Under the pieces are notes generated by a model that did no database searches, was not told the DNA's origin, and saw only the letters and a program-made list of their open reading frames with translations. From positions 186,001-250,000 of the forward strand of contig JABYQS010000011.1 in NCBI GenBank assembly GCA_022592435.1: a stretch of 64,000 nt of DNA. The letters are read 5' to 3'. A program made the position numbers and the translations under genes. The DNA comes from Cerioporus squamosus. Its lineage: Eukaryota; Basidiomycota; Agaricomycetes; Polyporales; Polyporaceae. Of this stretch, positions 1-10,430 are shown piece by piece. How positions within the stretch are numbered: the first letter of the stretch is position 1; each line of letters begins with the position of its first letter.

Positions 1-3000
1 CTTATCCAGCATGCTCGTCCACTGCGAACTGCACAGGTCTCGTCAACGTCTGCTCGCCGCACGACAAAGATAACACCACGTACAACACGACTGTCTTCGT
101 GACGCCATCGTCGAGGCAGTTGCCCTCGTTGTCGACCATCTGGACCTCGATCGAGTTCGGGTCATAGTTGGCCGAGTACGGGTTTGCCTTCGAGAACTGG
201 ATGAGGTCGGTCAAGAGCGCGCGGACCTTCGTCGACGGATGGAAATCTTCCATGGCAATGCCTTTCTGCCGCTTCTCCTTCTTACCGCTCTTCTTCTTCG
301 CGCCGCCGGACATAACGCTCTCGAGCATAGAACAGTCGACGTTGATGAGCACCGCGTCGGCGGGGGCGAGCGCAGCCTGGCAGACCGAGCAGCACCGGTA
401 CATGTCCGGTTGTACGTTTGGCCACCCCGGGAATGTGGAAGAGCGGAAGCAACCCGCGCAGAAGAGATGCTGGCAGCGAGTGAGGACAGGCTGCGGGGCA
501 GAAGGACTGTTCTGGCGTGTGGAGGCCCGCGATGTTGTCGCGGAGGCCTTCGGCTTGCGCCCCCGCTTCGCAGGGGCTGCAGGGGCGTCTAAGTCCGCCA
601 TGCCCTCGTTGGTCGCATCCAGATTCGCCAGTTCGCAAGCACATTCGACGCACTGTGCCGTACCAGCTTCCTTCAGGAGCGAGAAGATGGCGGCAGCGCG
701 TTGGAGGTTGATCCCGTCACGCTGGACGGTCGCGACGACGTCCTCGTACGCAGGGGTGGCATCGCCGGGGAGCCCGAGACCCTTGTTCTGGACGAGCTCG
801 AAGTGATCACAGATCTGGCGGAGACGAAGAATCTTCTGCAGGATGCCAACGTAGTTCTTCATGACCTCGTTCTTGTGCGACAGCTCCTGGAACTCGGCCT
901 TAGAATCGTTGAAGAACTGGTTGTAGATGCCCTGCTCCTGCTCGTCGAACTTGAGGAAACGTAGCTCGTCGTGACGAGGTGGCAGAGACAGGATCTTCTT
1001 GCCGTCCTCGGCGCGCGACTCCTTCGTGCGACGGAGTGTGATGCACTTCATGATCGTCTGCAATCGTGCAATGCCGAGAGGCTGCGCGTACTTGACGGGC
1101 GTGCCAATATACTCGTTCCAGACGTTCTTGTCGTCGAAAGGTGCCAGACGCAAGAACTTGATGAGCGCGAAGACGTCGTCGAGCTTGTTCTGAACTGGTG
1201 TACCCGTGAGACACAACCGGCGGTCAGCGACGAGGTCGCACGACGCCCGACATCCGACGGTGCTCGTCTCCTTGATCGAGCTGGCAGATGAAGCGTACTG
1301 AGCGTCACGCGACCACATAATACGACCGCGAGTACTTACTGTGCTTCGTCCAGAACAACCCGGAACCAGTGGACGCTCTGAAGCGGACTTGTCGCCTCGG
1401 CCGCAGACCCGGTGGTGGCATTCTTCTTCCGCTTCTTCGCCTTCTTCCCCTTGGCGGGCCTCGCAACTGCCTGACCGAACCCATCTACCTCAATGAAACC
1501 TTCACTACTGACGCCGTCGTCATCGTCATCGTCATCCCCTGCCTCCAAGCTCTTTGTCTGCTTCGAGAACTCGGACGCGAGCGTGGCATAGGTGGTGATG
1601 ACAGCGTCGAAGTCGGCGAGGAAGGAGGGCTCCAGTCGTCGCGCGTTTCCGTGGTAGACGTAGACACGGAGCGGCGCGCCATCGCGACCGCGCCCTGTTG
1701 GAGGCTTGACGTCCGCTTTGATGTCAAGCTGTGAGCCCGAAGGAGTCGCCAGACCGGTCAGGGTAGACTGTTGAGAAGACGATTGGCAAGCGGCAGGAGT
1801 GATTCCCCCCGCCCCGCCGCATACAATGACCTCACCCTTCCAGTGCTCCTTGAATTGGTCCTCCCAATTCACGACGGTAGATAACGGGCAGATGATGAGA
1901 GTTGCACGGCTCTTCATCTTGATGCGACAAGCGCGCGCGTACGAAGCCTCAGCGCGGTCCTGCTCACGGGCCACCTTGCCCTTGCTCTTGGAGGACGAGC
2001 CACGAGTCTCACCGGAGGGTGGAGGGATGCCCCAGACACTCCCCTGAAAGTGCGCAGCTGTCAGCCCAGGATCGGCATATTCTGGAGGGGGCGTCGGAGG
2101 AGGGGTCAATGGAGATTCCGCAAAAGCCCGAGCGGAACGGAGCGTGGCAGCTATTAGCGACACGCAGGTGATAGTCTTCCCAAGACCCATCTGTTCACAA
2201 GTCGGGAATTAGCATATAATATATGGTGTCAGCAAGATGCGTCAATAGCGCAGGATGATGACACATACGTCGTCGGCCAGGATCGCACCCTTGGCTTCGA
2301 ATGGTTTGGAGAATTCTTCGGCTTGGGTAACGAGGTTGACCCACGAAGTCTGTTGCGAAAGCGGGTTGATCCTCTCCTGCCACAGCGAATGCTGTCTTTG
2401 GCTGGCACCGCCTAGTTCCTGTTCGCGCGCGAGCAAGAACGTCAAAGCCTTCAGCTGATGAGGATATAGCGTCGTCGCGACCTCCGGCGCTGCATGACAT
2501 CACCATGGTTAGTTACCGCATACGCGCACATTAGGGCATGCAGGGGACGCACGAGCAGGAGCCTCTTCGATCTCATCACCATCCTTGAGGCTCTTGAACA
2601 GCTCGTCTACCTGACTACGCTGCACTTCAATGCTCCTGCCGGCTACCGCAGGAGCGCTCCACTTGCTGAACGAGTTGCCTCCAGGGCCTGCGTACCCCGG
2701 GCGCTGGTTGACAAGCATACCTCGTCCATGTCCGCCAGGCGGAGGGTTATGAGGGTTATAGTAGAAACCGGCAGAAGCATGTTGGATGTCAGGAGGAAGA
2801 GAAGGGTGCTCTAGGTAAAGATTGTTCTGGTGCAGATAATGGGACACAACCGGTATGTTGCCCTTCGGAGTGAAGACTAGCATTTGCAGTTGCAGTATGG
2901 GCACCTAGAACGGTAAGCCAGGGCGACTAACACACTATATGCGCACTCACCGCCTGATTCACTCGTCGGATTTTCGCGTCTAAGCGGATGAGACCCTTTC

Positions 3001-3931
3001 CCAGCATCGGGCCCAGGTGGGTCGCAACCCTCTGTTCGACCACGGCAAACGTCTCTCCGGGTATGATCTCTCCGTTGTGACCTTTGACCGAAGGTGGCCG
3101 GATGTTGATGTTCTCGGACGAAGTGCCGGGAGTGCCGTTGCCCTCCACATGTTCGTATTGCAGCCGTACAGGAGCCCAGTCCGAGTCTTGGATTCCGTGC
3201 TCTTGTGGATTTAGGTAGGATATAGGGTAGAGAACGAGAGCAGTAGCGGCGAGCACTCCGATACACACCGGTGTCTTCGGAGGCAAGTCCATGGGCAAGT
3301 TGCCAAGACTTGGTTGAATTGGCTGCATGCGCATCTGTGGCGGAGGAGGGGGATGTGGCTGAGGCGGTCGCGACTGAGGAGGCGGGGAGGGTGAACCGGT
3401 AAGGTCTATGACCTGACCTGGACGTCCGTTGGAAGGCCCACTGGATGGTGGACTACCATTCGAAGCGGGGCGCGGGGCGGCATGCGGGTCCAAGGGGTTG
3501 GCAGCAGGCACCGCTTGCGGTGGACGAGACTGGAAGAAGGCTGCTGAATTGGACGGACCTTGGAAGTGGGCAGCGCGCACTTCGTTGGGCGAAGGTACCT
3601 CGTAGTGCTCGCGGTAGTACGACGAGGGCTGTGGTGTTTGCGGGGTGCGTGAACCGGAGGGCGCGCTGGGCGTACCGTGGGGCGCAAGACTGGAATGGGA
3701 CATGGCCGGGGAGAGGCCGGAGGAAGACTGGCGGCTATATGCGGAGGAAGGGGTGTTTGCGGAGGACGTGCAACTCGCGTTGAACGACCTGTTCATGTTG
3801 CATACTCGCTTCTGCATGCGCTGGGTGACATGGATGTCTTCTTCGTCGTCGTCAAGAGTGAGATCGATTGGGTTGGCCTGGGAGTAGGCCCGCGCAGGAT
3901 ATGTGGTGGTTGTGCTGGACTGGGAAGCCAT
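1..3931 (-). CDS. RING-containing SNF2-family helicase, Rad5/Rad16/HLTF-ULS1 class (3' partial)
   Basis: Predicted DNA-dependent ATPase and RING E3 of the class that acts in post-replication repair and chromatin clearance. The first in-frame ATG is at 3931 (MASQSS). A long Pro/Ser-rich N-terminus (exon 3931-2951) is followed by exons 2904-2553, 2489-2269 and one starting at 2190. Motif I is assembled across an intron as LADD|MGLGKT. Motif II is LDEAQ|SIKE, again split by an intron. Motif III is LTGTPVQNKLDDVF. A C3HC4-like RING (CVECACEL...RCQHLFCAGC...CCSVCQ) lies inside the helicase core, which defines this class. The last intron seen (83-29) joins TKTVV to FSQWTSMLDK, so helicase motifs V and VI lie beyond the window. 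I do not recognise a clear HIRAN domain, so Rad5/HLTF versus Rad16/ULS1 is unresolved; the DEAQ box leans to ULS1-like. Confidence 0.9.
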
Positions 3932-5122
3932 GTCGAGCAAGCGGCGCGGAGAGAGGAAGAAGAGGGAGGACGAGACGGAGAAGAAAAGGGTCGGGGATGG
4001 GGGCGGCGGAGAACGAGACGCGGCGTAAGATTGCAGCGGACGAGCGAGAAAGGCGCAAGAAGAGCCTGAAGCTGGTTATAGCCCGGCACGCATAAGCTCT
4101 CTTACTCACTGGCTTGCTCTCGCTTACGTGACTCTTCGGTCGACGACTCCCATATATGGATGCGCGTGTCGGTGGGTCAAGCCCACGTGATAGCCTCCTC
4201 CCGGCGCCTCTTTGCTGCGGCCTCGGAGGCGGAGGCGGGCTCTTCGCCCGCTGCTGCAGCCAGTCTGACTGTACTTGACTTGGCCTCGGTGCTGCTCCCA
4301 TTCATCTCCTCGTCTGTCCTAAGTGCGAGCTCCGAACGCGGCCTACTTCACTGTACCTGTGGGCAGTACTAGTCTCCCCGTTCTCACCCGCTCTTGCTGT
4401 ATCTGCGGGTCCGATCCCCGCTTACCAATGTGTGCTCGGTGCTTACACGGGATGCCGGGTTCAGTCTCCTTGCAGCGCGGTTGCAAGATGGCTTTCCAAG
4501 CTGTGTCCTGATATCAGACTTCACCGCACGGCGCAGATTCGGACAGACCCAGCATCATCTCCCAGAATGCCCTCTTCGTTGACTCACAATCCTGAGTACA
4601 GGCGATGAAACGGATATCCGCATCCACCTCCGCTTCCGAGAAGCCGTCGACATACATAGGTAGCGCACATGTAGTACGTCCTATACCTCCCCCAGAATAT
4701 CCCTCTGAGTATGAGCCTGCCCATCCAGCACTTCCGGTGCATTCGGGGCCCCATCAGGCCCTGTGCGTCAGATTCGAACGATGTCTATGCAGAATGGCAG
4801 ATACAGGCAGATGCATCGTTCCATATATATGTCTAACGATACCTTTCCCAGCTTCTAGCCACCTACCAATACCAGCTCTTCGCTCTATCACTCCATGTGA
4901 CGGCATGTCTGGCTTCGTGCATTCCTCCTGGCCCCTCACAATGTCCGCTCGAAGTTCCATCTCCTGCTGGCCACTGGTTTGTCTTCGTCCGTCCGTCATG
5001 TGTCCCTCGCTAAAGCAGCCGTCCTGATGCTCCTTTGTCCCTGCGGCCCGTCTCATCGTGTTTTGTGGATATTATCACGATGCGGTATCTGACCGAGTGT
5101 CTTGACGTCCACCCTCACGCCC
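3932..5122. other. Divergent intergenic region, no gene seen
   Basis: About 1.2 kb between the start codons of the SNF2 helicase (minus) and the GH20 hexosaminidase (plus). Open frames here (for example 4605-5027 plus, 4754-5056 minus) show no recognisable domain, no convincing intron-exon continuity and no link to either neighbour. It presumably holds the two promoters and 5' UTRs. Confidence 0.6.
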
Positions 5123-8100
5123 ATGTCTCCGCCCAGGATCATCAAACAGGCGGCGTATTGCTGTCTCGCCATCTTCGCTTCCGCCTTGGTCCTGCCAGGC
5201 GCGGCTTTGGACCTGCCGCCTTTGGTCCCAGCGGTTCACAGCTTCACAGCCAACGATAATGCATCTGGCGCCTTCTGGTTGTCCAAGGATATCCGACTGA
5301 TTGTGGACAGAGATCTTGCGCAGTCCACCCGGGACAACGGGCTCACCTTGATCCCTCCCACTCTGCTGTCGTTTGCGCAGACGTTCAAGGCAGACCTCGA
5401 AACCTTGTTCCCAAACACGAGCGTAACGCTATCCGTAGGCGACATCCAGGCATCGCCCGTTCGTTCCAATGTCATCGCCATCACCCTCTCCGATCACCTC
5501 AATGCAACACATGCGGACGGAACCACCACGACGGAGGGATATGAAATGCAGGTCTCGCCCACAAGCATACGCATTACTGCCTCAGGAAGCAAAGGCGTCT
5601 TCTGGGCTACTCGCACACTGCTTCAGGGGTTCGTCCTGACCGGAGGGCAATTCCCGCTGGGTACTGTGGTAGATCAGCCGGACTGGCAAAGCAGGGGGTT
5701 CATGTTAGGTTGGTACATCCAGTCAGTACCTGCGGCAGATACTCAATTAGCCAGCAATACGGTAGACGTCGGACGCCAATGGTACCCTATTACCTTCCTT
5801 CGTGACCTGTGCACATACGCATCCTGGTTCAAAGTCAGCGAATTAGTGAGTTCGATTCTTCGGGCCAAGGGCGCTGTAAAGCTGTACCGTACTCATACCG
5901 CATACCTGTAGCATGTCCACCTGTCCGACAACGTGAGCCCAAGAGGCAACCCAAACGCATATGCGCGCTTCCGGCTCCGACCCGAGGACCCAGCCCTTGC
6001 TGGCCTGACCCCTCACCTCAATGAGACATACTCGCGAGCCGAATTCGATGAATTCCAGACTCACTGTGCTGCGCGCGGAGTTACAGTAAGCACGGTTTCA
6101 TACATGTAGCTATGCCCGAGGATAACCTCAGCTGGTTCCAGGTTATCCCCGAACTGGAATCGGTGAGTAGCCGCAGCGGGCTTGCAGGCTGCAGCGCGGC
6201 TCTCTCTCTCATCCTGCCTCGCCGAGTACTGACGCAACTTCTTGGCTTGGTCAGCCCGGCCACGCGTTGGTCATCACCCAGTGGAAGCCGGAGCTCGCAT
6301 TGTCCTCTGACCCGACGCTGATCAACCTCACCGTCCCGGACGCTATCCCGACGATCAAGGCTATATGGAAAGGTGCGTCACTGACTTTCCGGTCTGCGAG
6401 CGTAGATCTCGCTCAAGCATGGCACTGACGACATATCGACATAGAGTTCCTTCCATGGTTTCACACAAGTGCGTCTTCCGAGATCGATTGTCCGCCGGCC
6501 TTCGGGTATCGGGAGGGTAGCTAACGTTTGTGTACGATTGGACTCCGCAGAGCAAGTCTCTATTGGGGCCGACGAGTACAACGCGTCCCTCGCCGATGAT
6601 TACAACAACTTCGTCAATGAGATGGTACGCAATCCCACGAACTCGGCATTACGCAACCGCAATATTTCTGCGGACCGCTGACAAACCACCAGAGCGACTT
6701 CATCGGACAAGAGAGCGGGAAGACCATACGCATCTGGGGAACGCGCGAGCCCTCAAACACGACGTCGGTCAGCAAGAACATCACCATTCAACACTGGTGG
6801 GTTTCTACTTCTGATGACCCTCTGCCTTCAATTGACGGCGTGTCGGTTACGGAAACTGTAGGGACTTTGGCGATGACGACCCGTTCGAGCTGATCCGCTC
6901 GGGCTACAATGTAATCAACAGGTGGGTCCTTCTCGACGCTCACCTTGTCGGAGTGCAAGTACGGAGGCAACCTCATGCTTACCGATCATCCTACAGCGAG
7001 GACTCCTTCCAGTACATCGTGATGAAGCAGGTATGCCCGCCATCAGTAATGCCTTTCCCCGGTGTTGACCGGTGTACATGGGGCCTCGTGCGAACCCACA
7101 GTCCGGCTCGTTCCCGCAGCAATTGAACCAAACGCGCCTCTGGGATGGGGCGAACGTCGACAGCGGCGGAATATGGGACCCGCACGTCTTCGACCGGGGT
7201 ATGTGATCCGCGAGGGATGCTCCCGATCGGAGATAGCTGTGAGCTGATTCGGAGTTTAGGGAACGCTTCGAACAACCCAAGCATATCGGACCCGCACCTG
7301 AAGGGCTCGATAATGGTAAGGTTGCCGTTACGATTGGCCGCCTCCCCATTCGACCACGGAACGGATGGCTAATTGTCGGAGTGTCTAGGCTGCGTGGAAC
7401 GACCATGGCCCGACGGCGAGCACTTTCTTGGAGGCCTTCTACGCGCTCAAAGAGGGTATCCCCGTCATCGCGAGCGCGGGCTGGCAAGCGGCCTCGCGTC
7501 CGAACCACCTCACGCACGCCCAATTTCTCGAGGCATTCCCCCGACTCGAAGCGTCTGCTCCCGGCCAGAACCTCGACCGCCGTATCCCAAGCAAGAGCGC
7601 GCTGGTAGTTGCCTACGCCGCACCCTTCTCCGAGTCCGGTACAGTGCCCGACCGGAGTGGAAACGGATACGACGCACGCTTCAACTCTGCTGACGGCACC
7701 TTGCATACGCCGCTCGGAAGCAAGGGGCACAACTACACCCTTCTCCTACGCGCCAAACTAGATCGGTCCCCCGGCACGTTGCTCTCTGGCCCGGACGACT
7801 CCCTCGGGGTAGCGGCGGGCCCGGATGGCGCACTCACACTCGCGTTCACATCTTCGAACATCACCTACCTCCTGTCTAACTACACGTTGTCGCCAGGCAG
7901 CGGGACAGTAGAGATCGTACTGACAGGCACCGAAGTCGGCACCTCTGTGTTCATTGATGGCACGCACGCTGGCGACTTCACCATCTCGATTGATGGGACC
8001 AACGTTGTCGAACCAATGGCGTTCGTAGCGCCTCTACAGAACATAGGCGGAGGTAATAGCGAACTTGAAAAGCTAGCACTGTGGGATGGTATACGGAACG

Positions 8101-8135
8101 CGGATGGACTCTCGAGCGATGAGGAGATGATGTAG
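5123..8135 (+). CDS. GH20 beta-N-acetylhexosaminidase with C-terminal lectin-like domain
   Basis: Predicted exo-acting hexosaminidase that releases GlcNAc/GalNAc from chitin or glycan ends in the secretory pathway or cell wall. The start is the ATG at 5123 (MSPPRII); an upstream in-frame TTG is ignored. Residues about 7-28 form a hydrophobic signal peptide or anchor. A GH20b-like alpha/beta domain leads into the catalytic barrel: RGFML|DVGRQW, FKVSEL|HVHLSDN, VIPELES|PGHALV and the catalytic Asp-Glu pair in VSIGADEYN. After the barrel (GSIMAAWNDHG) comes a beta-rich module (about residues 520-740 of the spliced product) resembling concanavalin A/LamG lectins. Introns include 5709-5765, which keeps frame, and 5846-5911; one exon (6142-6162) is only 21 nt and another about 24 nt. 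Several N-x-S/T sequons fit secretion. The identity is secure; the lectin-like call is inference from fold-like sequence. Confidence 0.9.
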
Positions 8136-8718
8136 AAGTGATGGATAGCCTGGCCTTTGTCTCGCACGTCTCAAATTATTACTGTACAGGATGTGAGACG
8201 TGTGCTGTGACGCGTATTCGTGAATTAACAGTAGGCGAATACCGGACAGACTGGCAGGCTGGGAGGTAGTGGACACCGAAACTCTTCAGAGGACTGAACG
8301 ACTACAGGATGGGAGAACGAAACCACTACTGTCCTAAATAACGAGTCGTACAACGTAGGAACATACACAAACATTCGGAAATACATGGCATACCTTGACA
8401 AGGGAATTATTTGGACCAGAGTAAGCTAGCAAACGAAGAGTTGGCTGTATAGGCTGCTTGTCCATGTCGCCACCCGCGAGACTGCCATACAGACAACACC
8501 CCCTCAACTTAGTCGAGCGCGGAACGGCTCATTTTGAGCTTGACAGTCTCAGCACCATCGAGCTTGTTGTTGAGTGGGTAGCAGACGACAACAAGCACGA
8601 ATGCGGTGAGACTGTCAAACTTAATGCGAGTCGTTCCAACTCCAAGACGTCGCTGCGCCAGCTCACAAAGGCACAAATGATTCGTAGAGCTGCATGTCGT
8701 CTTCGCGTCGGAGCCTGC
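8136..8718. other. Convergent intergenic region
   Basis: Holds the 3' ends of the GH20 gene (plus) and the RNase III-like gene (minus). The overlapping small open frames at 8458-8730 (plus) and 8529-8744 (minus) have no recognisable product. The one distinctive element is the hairpin at 8537-8621, listed separately. Confidence 0.6.
8537..8621 (-). ncRNA. Long imperfect hairpin, possible 3' UTR element or small-RNA precursor
   Basis: Arms 8537-8574 and 8584-8621 (38 nt each) are inverted copies around a 9-nt loop. Comparing base by base, 29 of 38 positions pair as Watson-Crick. Read as minus-strand RNA, two further mismatches become G-U wobbles, giving 31 of 38 pairs. The longest uninterrupted runs are 12 and 9 pairs. 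It lies 98-182 nt downstream of the stop codon of the RNase III-like gene, so it would sit in that transcript's 3' UTR if the UTR is long enough. Its function and transcription are unknown; the ncRNA label describes structure only. Confidence 0.4.
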
Positions 8719-9812
8719 CTAGATACCTGAAGGGATGATAACAATCAGCGATTTGAAGGGAACTGTAAGCCAAGGGTGCAGAAGACACGAACGAGGGGCC
8801 CATCCCATCGCATGATACGCCTGTCGAGCAGCTTCTTCCTTTGCAAGCTGCTTACTAGGGCCGGTCCCAACGCCCTTCTCCATGCCGTTAACTGTATGAA
8901 GGAGAATTAGCCAATGTGAGAATCATGACGGCGCACAGACGCACCGAGACACTGCACAGTCCAGCGACCTGCATGCGCGGGACCGGAAAATTGTGCGGGA
9001 TACTGAACTTCCAACCTGCGCTGCTGCGCAGTCTGGTTGAATAGGGGCAGAAACGCAGACTGTGGTTGCGCGGGTGCGAGGGGGTTGGAGTAGGTAGGCA
9101 GAGGTGGCGGAGGAGCAATCGGCATAGGTGGAGGGATTGTCGCGGGCTGCTGGGGTGCGCCATAGACGTTGTATGAACTCTGCGAGTGAGGGGCGGGCTG
9201 GGGATAGGTGAAGGGGTTGTACGATGCAGGTTGCTCAACCTTCGGCCGTTTGCTCTCGGGCTCTTGGTACTGAGCGGCGGCCTGCGGATCCACAAGGCGC
9301 CCTACCCAGCTGAGGACATCCGAGAAACCTCCTCCGACACAGACCGCGCCCACATAAGCGTCCATGATATGGCGGGTCTCCTGTACTGGAGATGAGGGAG
9401 ACGCAGCAGTGAAGGTCGTGCCACATACCTTCGGGTCTTTCATATCGACACCTGCTGCGTGGCGCACTTTCTCTCTCCACTTGTAGCCCTCGACCCACTT
9501 CTCAACCAGCTCCGGCAATTTGCTGAGCTCGATCTGCAGCAGCCTGCGGTCAAGCACCGTCTCAAAGGCGTCTGTGGAGTGCAGTCTACTCACCTCAATC
9601 TCCTCCGCCTTCAGCATTGGACGCTTCTGGAATAAGATGTACGAGTAGGCCGCCTCCAACATCTTGCTCCCGACAACTGCAAGTCGTACTCCATCGCCGT
9701 AGGGAGAGTCGTGGTTCATCGGCATCCCGGGAAACTTGATGGACTTGTGAACAAAGATTTCGAGCATCGCCTCACCGTCGATTTGCGGGGCGGGGGGAAG
9801 CTCGAAATCCAT
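8719..9812 (-). CDS. RNase III-fold protein with dsRNA-binding domain, catalytic residues lost
   Basis: The start is the ATG at 9812 (MDFELPPAP), followed by an RNase III-like alpha-helical domain (about residues 10-175), a Pro-rich linker with PPPMPIAPPPPLP, and a dsRBD. The dsRBD is completed across an intron: WTVQCL|VNGMEKGVG, then SKQLAKEEAARQAYHAMGW. The stop is TAG at 8721-8719. The RNase III signature NERLEFLGDS is replaced by DGVRLAVVGS. The second metal-site segment reads HIMDAYVGAV where active enzymes have DTVEALIG. The usual Glu/Asp ligands are therefore mostly gone, and the protein probably binds rather than cleaves dsRNA. Inactive RNase III plus dsRBD is the layout of mitochondrial ribosomal protein mL44, but no clear mitochondrial presequence is visible, so a nuclear or cytosolic role is equally possible. 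Confidence 0.75.
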
Positions 9813-10430
9813 GGTCGGCAAAGAGGTGGAGGGTGAACGAGAGCGCTTCAGGGTTGGGGTAGGGCTTAGAGATTTGGGTGGTGAGCGGGGAGAGGGACAC
9901 GTGCCAGAGCCTAGAGAAGAGTTATAAGGCTTCCTTTGGCTACCGCAGCATAGGCGTTCACATACCTGAGGTTGGTGCTGCGGCAGGTAGAGCAACACCG
10001 GTAATCGTAGAAGCACCATCTGACATATTCGCAGAGCTTGTACTTGCCTTCAGCATCGGAGACAGGAGAGAGGCGAGTGACGGTGCGGAAACAGACCATG
10101 CACCAGCGGCCGACACATAAGGAAAACTGAGCGCCTTCGACCCTAACCGCTGCGCACGCCACAAAGACTGGAAAAGGCAAACCGTAACAATTGCAATTGC
10201 AGTTCAAACGTTCAAGACGTCTCAGACCTGAAATGTCAAGAAAGGAGAACAGTAGCTGAGATTTCTGGTAAATACTATAGGCTTACGCCACATGTAGAGG
10301 TATAGATCGACTATGACTACAATACTGCCTAGCTCCCGTCAAACGAACAAAATGCTTGCAAGAATGATAGATGGCGCAGGGCGCGTTGTCCGTGCCGCTT
10401 CGCGGACGCTACACGCATAGACGGCGTGGC
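9813..10430. other. Intergenic region between two minus-strand genes
   Basis: About 620 bases upstream of the RNase III-like start and downstream of the CHD-type helicase stop. It contains an AT-richer stretch around 10185-10360 and a short CAATTG-type tandem near 10190. No protein or RNA gene is supported. Confidence 0.5.

Noticed and set aside
8458..8730. 90-codon plus-strand frame over the hairpin
   Set aside because: No recognisable domain; it overlaps the end of the RNase III-like gene on the other strand and owes part of its content to the inverted repeat.
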